DNA from: a virus | Direction: 5' to 3' (one strand) | DNA: 23,941 nucleotides | Virus record (IMG/VR): IMGVR_UViG_3300007236_001594 | Coordinates: 1 to 23,941 of that record | Shown: in pieces, positions 16,799 through 22,980 of the stretch | Numbering within the stretch: the stretch's first letter is position 1 | Layout: every line of letters starts with the position of its first letter | Notes under the pieces: model-generated | What the model saw: only the letters and a program-made list of their open reading frames with translations | Told to the model about the DNA's origin: nothing | The model's database searches: none | Translations under genes and position numbers: made by a program

Positions 16799-16874
16799 CT
16801 AGGGACCATCGAATATAGAATGGGACGTACCAGTGGCTTACCGTTTTATAAAATATAGGGTCACTTTGTACCAT
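16791..16874 (-). CDS. Candidate 27-residue ORF upstream of the Rossmann-like gene
   Basis: ATG at 16874 with AGGAG 9 bases upstream encodes 27 residues rich in aromatics (MVQSDPIFYKTVSHWYVPFY, then IRWSLGA). The stop lies inside the GTG-started 203-residue gene, an 8-base overlap. It is linked on both sides: TAATG with the ORF before it, and the overlap after it. It could be a leader that brings ribosomes to the weak GTG start of the next gene. I recognise no family, and the short length leaves real doubt. Confidence 0.45.
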   Translation of the reverse strand: MVQSDPIFYKTVSHWYVPFYIRWSLGA

Positions 16875-16996
16875 TACAGAGAACTCCTGTCGAAAGTATC
16901 TAAGCTGAACCGGAGGGTCACGTCCGCGTTGTTGGTGTCGGTGTCCGCTACAAAGTACAGCACGTCGACTGATGTACCGATAAGGGTCTTGAAAAT
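16874..16996 (-). CDS. Candidate 40-residue ORF with a non-ATG start
   Basis: Downstream of the terminator a minus-strand frame is open from 17041 to a TAA at 16874-16876 with no ATG. Its translation from about 16996 looks protein-like (FKTLIGTSVDVLYFVADTD, then TNNADVTLRFSLDTFDRSSL), with an alternating hydrophobic pattern and no low-complexity shadow of a gene on the other strand. Possible starts are ATT (16996) or ATC (16999), 7 to 13 bases after the GGAGGGGG in the terminator arm; an internal GTG is also in frame. Its TAA overlaps the ATG of the next ORF (TAATG). It may be a real short gene with a rare start or the remnant of one. I recognise no family. Confidence 0.35.
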   Translation of the reverse strand: MFKTLIGTSVDVLYFVADTDTNNADVTLRFSLDTFDRSSL

Positions 16997-17040
16997 GATA
17001 AATAAGCCCCCTCCCAGTAATTGGTCTGTAGGGAGGGGGC
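16990..17040 (-). terminator. Intrinsic terminator after the scaffold gene
   Basis: A perfect 10-bp GC-rich stem (arms 17006-17015 and 17031-17040, GCCCCCTCCC paired with GGGAGGGGGC) with a 15-base loop. On the minus strand it is followed by a T-rich stretch (TTATTTATCATTTTC). It lies about 30 bases past the scaffold stop and would reduce transcription into the decoration/capsid segment unless a promoter lies just downstream. The 3' arm also offers a GGGAGGGGG run that could act as a ribosome site for the reading frame that follows. Confidence 0.85.
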
Positions 17041-17069
17041 ATCAACCTGATACTCAGGAGTACCAGTGT

Positions 17070-17903
17070 CTAGTATTCGTCGTCTTCAAATTGAGACGCT
17101 GCAACCCTCGAGGCTACTTCCTTACGGAAGGTTGGGTCATTACGGTACTTATCGGACTTCATATCTTCCTTCATCTGATTACGACTCTTATAACCGTCAC
17201 CAGAGAAGCCAGACGAGGCTTCATCACCGAAGATCATGAGACCTTCTTGACCTGTAGGGGTTGCAGATTTCATCTTACCCTTAATCGTATCGACAGCAGC
17301 TTTCCAACCAGGACCGGCAAGCATCTCGTTATATGCCGCCTGTTCATCCGTAGAGAGGTTGTCGAGACACCACACGTTCATCTTATCCCAACCGTCGGTA
17401 CCTCCGACATACTCCAAGGCTTCGCTCTGGGAGTTCTCCAGGCGGTACTTCGCATTCTCGATATAGCTGTCGATAAGCTCTTCGGGAATACCACGGTCCA
17501 CCAAGGACTTCTTAGCGTCTTCAGGGATACCACCGGTCTCGACAATCGATTGCCCGAGGGCGTCCATATCTAGACCAGCTTCAGTAACGATGTCTTTGAC
17601 GGCTTCGTCTTCACTAGTCTTGTCACTCGCTGCAGACTTCTCATCACTCGCTGCAGACTTCTCATCCTTAGTCAGGCGGTATTGGAGTTCTTTAGCGTGG
17701 TTCTGCCAGTTGTACTCACCGGTCTTAGGGTTATAAAACTTCTCCTGTCCGCCTTCAGGCATCGGCGGGACCGGTGGGGTCTCAGAGTCGTCATGCTCTT
17801 CTTGTGATTGGCGGAAATTACTCGCCATCATTTCGTTGTACTCATCGGAACCAGGTACGGGACCTTGGTCTTCTTGGGTTACCTCTTGGGACTCAGGCAT
17901 CAT
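17070..17903 (-). CDS. Capsid assembly scaffolding protein, T7 gp9-like
   Basis: A 277-residue, acidic, Gln/Glu-rich protein between portal and capsid, as expected for the internal scaffold that shapes the procapsid and then leaves. The N-terminal third is low complexity (SQEEHDDSETPPVPPMPEGG). FYNPKTGEYNWQNHAKELQYRL near residue 56 is followed by a Lys/Ser/Asp-rich linker, the helix GIPEELIDSYIENAKYRL, and a basic/aromatic C-terminus (SRNQMKEDMKSDKYRNDPTFRKEVASRVAAS) of the kind that contacts the shell. A 21-base tandem duplication gives two copies of SAASDEK in the linker. Two ATGs lie in tandem (17903 and 17900); GGAGG ends only 1 base before the first and 4 before the second, so the second is the likelier start. 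A strong terminator follows the gene. Confidence 0.85.
   Translation of the reverse strand: MMPESQEVTQEDQGPVPGSDEYNEMMASNFRQSQEEHDDSETPPVPPMPEGGQEKFYNPKTGEYNWQNHAKELQYRLTKDEKSAASDEKSAASDKTSEDEAVKDIVTEAGLDMDALGQSIVETGGIPEDAKKSLVDRGIPEELIDSYIENAKYRLENSQSEALEYVGGTDGWDKMNVWCLDNLSTDEQAAYNEMLAGPGWKAAVDTIKGKMKSATPTGQEGLMIFGDEASSGFSGDGYKSRNQMKEDMKSDKYRNDPTFRKEVASRVAASQFEDDEY
17623..17664 (-). repeat. 21-bp perfect tandem duplication in the scaffold gene
   Basis: Two identical, adjacent 21-base units (17623-17643 and 17644-17664) encode seven residues each (SAASDEK register) in the Lys/Ser-rich linker of the scaffold protein. A degenerate partial copy (TSED) follows on the coding strand. The unit length keeps the frame. 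Identity at every base, synonymous sites included, points to a recent slippage event and a tolerant linker. Confidence 0.9.
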
Positions 17904-17911
17904 TCCTCCAG

Positions 17912-19429
17912 TTATTGTGGCGGCGCAACAGCTTGCTGTGCCGCAGCAACACCACCAGCCTCAGCCACACTTTGGCCGATCTGTGCTGCCATTTGTTCTT
18001 GTTGTTTCTGTGCGACCTCCGCTTCCGAACGTACAGCGTCGGACAGTTGGAGACCATTGAAGAGCTTACCGAGAAGCTCAGGCATCTTGACGTACATCAA
18101 CGTAGCTTCATCAAACCCTTGGAGGGTCTGGAGAGCTTGTGTGACACGAACCACGTCCTGTTCGCGACCAAGGGCCTCTAGGCCCGTAATCACAGTTGGC
18201 TCCACAATACCGTCAGGCCATTCAGGTAGCTGTTCGTTCGACTGCATCTGAGCGATCAAACGCATAAGACGGTTACGTTGCATATCCTGGGAGAGCATCG
18301 AGAAGACACCGCCGAGGGAGCCTTCAAGCTCTTCAGTCATGAGACGAAGCTCAGTAGCTGTAACACGTTCAGCATCACGACGAGCCGAAGAGTTCATAAG
18401 GAAGGCTGAGGCAAGTTCCTGACTGAGTCGTGAAATCTCCTCTTGGGCGACTGCAAGACCAGCAGTGTTCGTGAACTGCTTCATTTCCACATCTTCAGGG
18501 TTACCGACAATGTAGTCACCGTTCTCGGCTTGGGCGAGACGACGGCGAAGCTTAAGACCACCAGCAGCATTTGGACGAACCATATTGATATGGCGCGAGG
18601 CCATAGCAGCACCTTCGACCATTGCCTTACGGAGGTGGTTTAGTGAAATAAGGTCGGCTATATGATCATCGACCTTAGACCGAGCATAGTCTTCCCCGAG
18701 TCCCTGGGACCAACCTAAGCTGTTAAAGGGTAGAACCTTAGTCTTACCCACGGAAGCCCCAATAACTTCATCACCTAACTCTTGATGTACCCGCCAAGTA
18801 CCGTCTTTAAGACGCTTGACCCAAGTGTACAGGTTAATCTTCTCCTGACCATTCTGAGGTACGTCTTTGACTAATCCCCTGACTTCTTCAGGGAGGTTGT
18901 CAGGGTAGACTTTCTCTTCAATCACCAGTTCAATAAGGCGACCAGCGGGGTCTTTAACCTGACAGTACTGATCTAGGCGGTAGGCCTTGATCCGGTTGTC
19001 AGGGAGCATCTGCTCGAGGACGTTACCAGCGACTACGAGGTGCTGGAGAACGGTGTTCGTAGGGGACCGCCATTGTCGGCGTTCAATCTCTGAGTTAATC
19101 AGAGTTTCTACGTTGACTAAGCTACCCTCAATTTCAGCACTTACCGGTGAACCTTCAGCCAGGACTACCTCAGCGGGGATTTGCAAGCGGAAGCTAGACG
19201 TCCCCGGCGGGTATAAGGCTGTTAGGAGACGGGAGGCTAGGAAGACGACACCCCTAGCACCTAAACCCTGGAAGGGCTCAACGAGTAGGGATGAACCAGT
19301 GTGCCCATCCGGAGGTAGGATACTGGGGATCGTCATTTCGGCATTACGCCTTGCGCGACGTAAATATGGTTCGCGCTTAACAGCTAGCGCCTTATATCGG
19401 GCGTTCGCTGTAACTCTTTTATCAGACAT
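17912..19429 (-). CDS. Portal (head-tail connector) protein, T7 gp8-like
   Basis: A 505-residue connector that forms the dodecameric ring through which DNA is packaged and ejected, and on which the scaffold and shell assemble. Recognisable parts are the N-terminal helical region (ALAVKREPYLRRARRNAEMTIP), the conserved FQGLGARGVVFLASRLLTALYPP stem, a wing region with KVYPDNLPEEVRGLVKD and VKRLKDGTWRVHQEL, LPFNSLGWSQGLGEDYARSKV, and a C-terminal crown region with RDAERVTATELRLMTEELEGSLGGVFS, ending in Gln/Ala-rich sequence. Length is close to T7 gp8. The start is the ATG at 19429 (MSDKRVTAN), preceded by GAGAGG; a TTG four codons upstream stays in frame but has no ribosome site. Order portal-scaffold-capsid is as in T7. 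Confidence 0.92.
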   Translation of the reverse strand: MSDKRVTANARYKALAVKREPYLRRARRNAEMTIPSILPPDGHTGSSLLVEPFQGLGARGVVFLASRLLTALYPPGTSSFRLQIPAEVVLAEGSPVSAEIEGSLVNVETLINSEIERRQWRSPTNTVLQHLVVAGNVLEQMLPDNRIKAYRLDQYCQVKDPAGRLIELVIEEKVYPDNLPEEVRGLVKDVPQNGQEKINLYTWVKRLKDGTWRVHQELGDEVIGASVGKTKVLPFNSLGWSQGLGEDYARSKVDDHIADLISLNHLRKAMVEGAAMASRHINMVRPNAAGGLKLRRRLAQAENGDYIVGNPEDVEMKQFTNTAGLAVAQEEISRLSQELASAFLMNSSARRDAERVTATELRLMTEELEGSLGGVFSMLSQDMQRNRLMRLIAQMQSNEQLPEWPDGIVEPTVITGLEALGREQDVVRVTQALQTLQGFDEATLMYVKMPELLGKLFNGLQLSDAVRSEAEVAQKQQEQMAAQIGQSVAEAGGVAAAQQAVAPPQ

Positions 19430-19441
19430 CCTACCTCTCAA

Positions 19442-19708
19442 TTAAACGCCAATAGACAGACCTGTTGAAGTACCGTTGTTCCCGGTATTCAATGCGATCC
19501 GAAGGCGATCACGGTTGACCCGCTCTGATTGTTTCTTGGCCTCCTTCCGCGCAATCTCTAAACCACCCGCGTCAGGGCGACTCGCCGTAGGGTCTTTCTT
19601 ACTTACTACTGGAGGAGGTGGTGGTGGAGGCGGCGGGGCCGGTAGCGGTTCCGCTACTTTTACTGGTGTTGGAGCGGGCGGCTTCGGGGAGGAGAAAATA
19701 CCACCCAT
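19442..19708 (-). CDS. Proline-rich protein, probable gp7.3-like tail assembly protein
   Basis: An 88-residue protein beginning MGGIFSSPKPP and continuing into a proline-rich linker with nine consecutive prolines (about residues 26-34). A charged helix follows (GLEIARKEAKKQSERVNRD), then a short tail (RLRIALNTGNNGTSTGLSIGV). T7 gp7.3, a virion protein needed for tail assembly or adsorption, sits in the same place immediately before the portal and has a similar low-complexity body with a Ser/Gly-rich hydrophobic end. I infer the same role from position and tail pattern; overall sequence similarity is not visible. AGAGG lies 8 bases before the ATG, and there are 2 bases between the acetyltransferase stop and this start. 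Confidence 0.6.
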   Translation of the reverse strand: MGGIFSSPKPPAPTPVKVAEPLPAPPPPPPPPPVVSKKDPTASRPDAGGLEIARKEAKKQSERVNRDRLRIALNTGNNGTSTGLSIGV

Positions 19709-19710
19709 GA

Positions 19711-20163
19711 TTATAACCTCTTTTTATGCATAGTCCCAATCTGTGGGAACCCAAGTTTCTCATAAAGCTGAGCCGTCCTATCAGCGTGGATGGACGAGGA
19801 GATACCTAAGACTAAGTCTTTAGCCCCAGAATCCTTAGCCCACACCTCAAGCCGCTTTAAGAGGCGGGGTCCAGTAGTCCCCCCACGGAATAGGGGGTCC
19901 ACGTAGAAGAGGAGGTCAGCGGCGCATTTATCGGACCCGAAGAAGTGCTTGTAGATGAAACCAGCGATCATCCCTTTGAGGATGTTCCCATCCACCGCGA
20001 CGAAGGCTGCGTAATTCTGACGATCTGTGAGTGCTGAGTGACCAAGGTTCCTGAGGTCTTGGGGATCATAGTCCAAGTGACTATAGCCCCCTTCATCATG
20101 GAACATGGCACCTAGCTTGATCATCGCGTCTATGTCTGACGCCTGATACTCACGGATCATCAT
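19711..20163 (-). CDS. GNAT-family N-acetyltransferase
   Basis: A 150-residue GNAT fold, predicted to move an acetyl group from acetyl-CoA to an amine of a protein or small molecule. It opens with the typical IREYQASDIDAMIKL. A central strand pair leads to LLFYVDPLFRGGTTGPRLLKRLEVWAK (about residues 84-110), which holds the acetyl-CoA loop, here RGGTTG, against the common R/Q-x-x-G-x-G/A. The C-terminal AQLYEKLGFPQIG (about 131-143) is the classic end of the fold. Acetyltransferases at this spot, just before the portal gene, are common in T7-like marine podoviruses; the substrate is unknown. Two consecutive ATGs exist; the gene overlaps its upstream neighbour by 14 bases. Confidence 0.85.
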   Translation of the reverse strand: MMIREYQASDIDAMIKLGAMFHDEGGYSHLDYDPQDLRNLGHSALTDRQNYAAFVAVDGNILKGMIAGFIYKHFFGSDKCAADLLFYVDPLFRGGTTGPRLLKRLEVWAKDSGAKDLVLGISSSIHADRTAQLYEKLGFPQIGTMHKKRL

Positions 20164-20374
20164 CCTGATCGGCTCCTTGCTCTTCAGCTTTAAGACTGAC
20201 TAGTATGTCGATCATGTCACGAGCCCCGGCGTACCGGTTAGCCGCCTCGATAGACTCCCCAGGGAGAATACAACGGGCGGGCCACTCAGTATCTAGTAGG
20301 TCGATGAGTCCGTAAGCGGTCATAGGTAGCGTTATTTCGGTTTCTAGGTCCACTAAGGGTCCTTTATTACTCAT
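20150..20374 (-). CDS. Hypothetical acidic protein
   Basis: A 74-residue protein that I do not recognise. It has an N-terminal LPMTAYGLIDLLDTEWPARC segment, a predicted helical middle (ESIEAANRYAGARDMIDILVSLKAEE) and an acidic tail ending in DQDDDP. It has no membrane span and no metal-binding motif. The start is well supported: AGGAG stands 7 bases before the ATG, and the ATG overlaps the stop of the HNH-like gene. Its end overlaps the start of the acetyltransferase by 14 bases, so it belongs to the same translationally linked string. Its function is unknown. Confidence 0.72.
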   Translation of the reverse strand: MSNKGPLVDLETEITLPMTAYGLIDLLDTEWPARCILPGESIEAANRYAGARDMIDILVSLKAEEQGADQDDDP

Positions 20375-20595
20375 TGATCACTCCTATTCTTGGATTTAGA
20401 CTGTACAGCAAGGTTCTTTTTACTGTTATTCCGGGGATTATGGTCCTTGTGGTGGACATCCTTCCCATCCCCCTTAGAGACCCTACCCTCCTTCGACAGC
20501 TCACGACGGGCAGCATTCCTTGAAGCCCGCCGCTTTTTCTGTTCCGACTTAGAATGGTAGTCGAGGTACTCCTTACGATAATCACGTTCCGCCAT
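20371..20595 (-). CDS. Small HNH-like protein
   Basis: A 74-residue, very basic protein. Residues 1-42 are an Arg/Lys-rich helix-forming segment; residues 45-62 carry an HNH-type beta-beta core, GKDVHHKDHNPRNNSKKNL, with H48/H49, D51/H52/N53 and N61 in the usual spacing. A full HNH nuclease would be followed by a loop bearing one or two more histidines; here the end is SKSKNRSDQ, with no histidine. It could be a minimal DNA-binding protein or a degenerate nuclease. The start is supported by GGAG at 8 bases, only 2 bases after the reductase stop, and the stop overlaps the next ATG (ATGA). Its place before the portal gene resembles the HNH proteins near phage packaging modules, which is suggestive only. 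Confidence 0.68.
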   Translation of the reverse strand: MAERDYRKEYLDYHSKSEQKKRRASRNAARRELSKEGRVSKGDGKDVHHKDHNPRNNSKKNLAVQSKSKNRSDQ

Positions 20596-20597
20596 AG

Positions 20598-22295
20598 TCA
20601 GACTCCACAGGTTCCACCATGTCCGGTAAGAGAGCAGACATCGTGTGTTTCAACATGCTCTTCAAACTCCTCACCGAGCCTATTAACAGCGTCTTCATAA
20701 GGAACAGACACCAAAGGCTGACCACCACGAGCCCCATCGGGATAAGCGGTAAAGCCACGAAGGCGATGAGCGTACTTTGAAAGAGCGTCAACAAAACTTC
20801 CGACCGTGTCAGGGTTGTTCTCCTTAGAGCCCCACTCAGGGAGGTTAATCGTTGAAGAGATCGACATATCAACGAAGTCTTGAACATCGGCCTGGAAACT
20901 AATCCGCCGTTCATAGTCAGTAGAGAGATCGATGGCGGACTCGATGGTTTCCGGCTTGGTTCCATAAAGATCGATAAGCTCTTGGGCAGCGGCGTCTATG
21001 ACGTACTGGTAGTGCCACCGAGTTCCTGACTTGAGATAACGTCTTCGATAAGCAACTGCGTAGACCGGCTCAATTCCTGTAGAGGTCCCTGCAAGTATGC
21101 CAATTGAACCTGTAGGCGCGATGGCGCGATTGGCAATAGGTTGGCTAATCGATAATGCATTTGAGACACGTTCAGATGTAACGTCACTAACTCGCTTGTA
21201 AACGTGGAGCCATCGTTTGAGTTCCTCTGTAACATGGTACTTCTCCCCTTGTTTGATTAGCCATTCATGTAGCCCCATTAGACCTAGACCGAGACGTCGG
21301 TTCTTTTCTCGGACTTGTTTGACTTTGTCATACGGGAGGTCAGCTCGTAGCGTTCCACACAGTAGGAATGTGGTGGCACACTCAACGACCTCCTTAAGTT
21401 CATTAAGCGACTCAATCCGACCAAGATTGAGGGAGCCCAAGTTACACACGTCGCTGTCGTCGGCGCTGGTGACTTCGGTACAGGCGTTTCGTAAGGTCTC
21501 GTTCTCTTGCTCAAAGAAGTTGAAGGAGAAACCTGGTTCACCCGTCGATAGGGCCTGAAGGCAGTTCTGACGGAATACATCACCTACCTCCCCGGTCTTC
21601 CAAAAGTCCAACAACCACTCGGTGTCATAGTTCAATGAAATGTTCGTCATGTCGAGTGGAGCTGGGAAATTGAAGTCGTCCTTCTTCACGTCAGCTAACG
21701 ACTGTCCCGTACTACCAACAGGCATATCGTGCCAGTTCTTTGCTGCTAGAAGTGCGCCAGCATCACCGTGTTTCCAATTCAGGCTGGCGTAGATTGCAGA
21801 GCGTCTTGACCCACCCTGCATAACTCTCCGACCAATCTCATTGATCATCTGTATCTTTGGGATCGGACCGGAGGACAGACCCCCGGTACCTTTCAGCTTC
21901 TGACCTTGGGGACGGTAGACGGAGTAATCCGTCCCAATACCCCCACCGGTCATCAGACAGCTTTCAGACTTCCACGACAGATTAGCCCAATCCTCCCTGG
22001 TGTCTTCCTCAGCGCGAAGGAGATAACAGTTGTTGAAGAACTTCTTATCACGTCCCGCGTAATAGAGGTACCGCCCACCAGGGATGAACTTTAGGTCCCT
22101 GATGAACTCGTAGGTCCTACTCCGGACATCCTTAGATACACCCCCCGAGGTAACGTATGGCGACATCACGTCGTCAACGAGAATACGCGAGAGGTCGTCC
22201 CAAGTTTCACAACCCTCATGTGCGTACTTGTGATTGAAGATGTCCTCAGAGAATTGCGAACGAAACATAGGGTTTCGGTTGGAACGAAAAGTCAT
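20598..22295 (-). CDS. Ribonucleotide reductase, class II (adenosylcobalamin-dependent)
   Basis: This enzyme reduces ribonucleotides to deoxyribonucleotides for phage DNA synthesis, using a radical generated from adenosylcobalamin. The 565-residue chain has the expected catalytic pieces in order: redox Cys C90 in FFNNCYLL; the substrate-site segment ESCLMTGGGIGTDYS (112-126); the radical loop NACTE (270-274), with thiyl C272 and E274; the partner redox C284 in VCNLGSLNL; the phosphate-binding APTGSIGI (393-400); and a C-terminal cysteine pair (C554, C562) that would re-reduce the active site. The usual NPC[GA]E loop is NACTE here. No small beta (radical) subunit gene is next to it, as expected for class II. 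It is the family after which cobaviruses are named and is the main reason for placing the window there. It starts at an ATGA overlap with the MazG-like gene, with GAGG upstream. Confidence 0.93.
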   Translation of the reverse strand: MTFRSNRNPMFRSQFSEDIFNHKYAHEGCETWDDLSRILVDDVMSPYVTSGGVSKDVRSRTYEFIRDLKFIPGGRYLYYAGRDKKFFNNCYLLRAEEDTREDWANLSWKSESCLMTGGGIGTDYSVYRPQGQKLKGTGGLSSGPIPKIQMINEIGRRVMQGGSRRSAIYASLNWKHGDAGALLAAKNWHDMPVGSTGQSLADVKKDDFNFPAPLDMTNISLNYDTEWLLDFWKTGEVGDVFRQNCLQALSTGEPGFSFNFFEQENETLRNACTEVTSADDSDVCNLGSLNLGRIESLNELKEVVECATTFLLCGTLRADLPYDKVKQVREKNRRLGLGLMGLHEWLIKQGEKYHVTEELKRWLHVYKRVSDVTSERVSNALSISQPIANRAIAPTGSIGILAGTSTGIEPVYAVAYRRRYLKSGTRWHYQYVIDAAAQELIDLYGTKPETIESAIDLSTDYERRISFQADVQDFVDMSISSTINLPEWGSKENNPDTVGSFVDALSKYAHRLRGFTAYPDGARGGQPLVSVPYEDAVNRLGEEFEEHVETHDVCSLTGHGGTCGV

Positions 22296-22729
22296 ATGGT
22301 GTCCTCTATCAAAATTTCCATTTCAGGTGGTTGGTAATTAGGTCCTTTAAGAATTTTCCCGTCTTCCCGTCGAATAGGACGCCCGTCGTCTCCTAATTTA
22401 GTCATGTTGGAATCGTGAACACGCTTGAACGCGGCATCCTTAGGTAGACCGAAGGTCACGAACATACTGTCCAATACGTACTGGAGATCACACAGTTCCT
22501 TAAGGAGGTTTGCCTTACACCGACGCTGGGTAGCCGCACCCTTCTTCATGTAAATGGCATTGTGAACAGCGCGTACTGCCTCCCCTACCTCAAGGAACTC
22601 CTCAGCGATTAAGGTCATTGAGAGACCAAGGTCATTGAGTGTGGTTGAGTCTAGTGGGAGATCAACTGGCTTCTCGTAAGCCTCATGCATTTGACGAACG
22701 AGATTAACACTACCGGCATACCGCATCAT
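22292..22729 (-). CDS. MazG-like nucleoside triphosphate pyrophosphohydrolase
   Basis: A 145-residue all-alpha NTP pyrophosphohydrolase of the MazG / phosphoribosyl-ATP pyrophosphohydrolase type. The metal-binding signature is present: E43, E44 and E47 in LIAEEFLEVGEA, and E78 and D81 in LKELCDLQYVL. The C-terminal part (VHDSNMTKLG, GRPIRREDGKILKG) is typical of the phage subgroup. Such enzymes convert (d)NTPs to NMPs plus pyrophosphate; in phages they are proposed to adjust nucleotide pools or dampen (p)ppGpp signalling. Two adjacent ATG codons (22729 and 22726) could start it; the first overlaps the upstream stop. Its TGA overlaps the ribonucleotide reductase ATG, so the two are probably translated together, which fits a shared role in dNTP supply. 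Confidence 0.85.
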   Translation of the reverse strand: MMRYAGSVNLVRQMHEAYEKPVDLPLDSTTLNDLGLSMTLIAEEFLEVGEAVRAVHNAIYMKKGAATQRRCKANLLKELCDLQYVLDSMFVTFGLPKDAAFKRVHDSNMTKLGDDGRPIRREDGKILKGPNYQPPEMEILIEDTI

Positions 22730-22980
22730 CGCATCACCCCCGTCAGGTGGTCGAACGACTCTGACTCAGCGTTTTCGATGAGTCGGTTGAGGTACCACTG
22801 GGCTTTTTTAAGGTCTTTGATCTTCGTCCCTTTATGAGGGGCTCGGATGATGTATTTGATGATGTTACCTTCGGTAAAGTTGAGGTCCCAGGCGGTGATG
22901 AAATCGTAGACTTCGATACTACCGAGGGTGTAGTGCGTAGGGTGGTTGATATAATCTTCACGGGCGTCGTTGGATGCCAT
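22726..22980 (-). CDS. DUF3310 family protein
   Basis: An 84-residue protein of a small family common in phages, of unknown function. The diagnostic features are an N-terminal INHPTHYTLG, then IEVYDFITAW, the GNIIKYIIRAPHKG core and a KDLKKAQWYLNRLI helix. The frame stays open to 23133, but the start at 22980 is preferred. It is preceded by AGGAG at 8 bases spacing, and the residues before it (a basic, Gly-rich stretch) are a shadow of the exonuclease. The gene begins inside the exonuclease frame and overlaps it by 238 bases. Its TGA overlaps the first ATG of the MazG-like gene (ATGATG). Position between an exonuclease and nucleotide enzymes suggests a link to DNA metabolism, which is inference only. 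Confidence 0.85.
   Translation of the reverse strand: MASNDAREDYINHPTHYTLGSIEVYDFITAWDLNFTEGNIIKYIIRAPHKGTKIKDLKKAQWYLNRLIENAESESFDHLTGVMR

Noticed and set aside
16791-17045. 84-codon minus-strand ORF starting within the terminator
   Set aside because: It reads straight through the terminator stem; only the last 27 codons have a ribosome site and their own ATG.
16833-17573. 246-codon plus-strand ORF across the scaffold gene
   Set aside because: It is antisense to the scaffold gene and the terminator, has no family resemblance, and no plus-strand gene is supported elsewhere in the window.
19430-19441. TTG start of the portal at 19441
   Set aside because: It has no ribosome site, whereas the ATG at 19429 follows GAGAGG.
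20582-20965. 127-codon minus-strand ORF inside the reductase gene
   Set aside because: It is an alternative frame of the well-conserved ribonucleotide reductase C-terminus.
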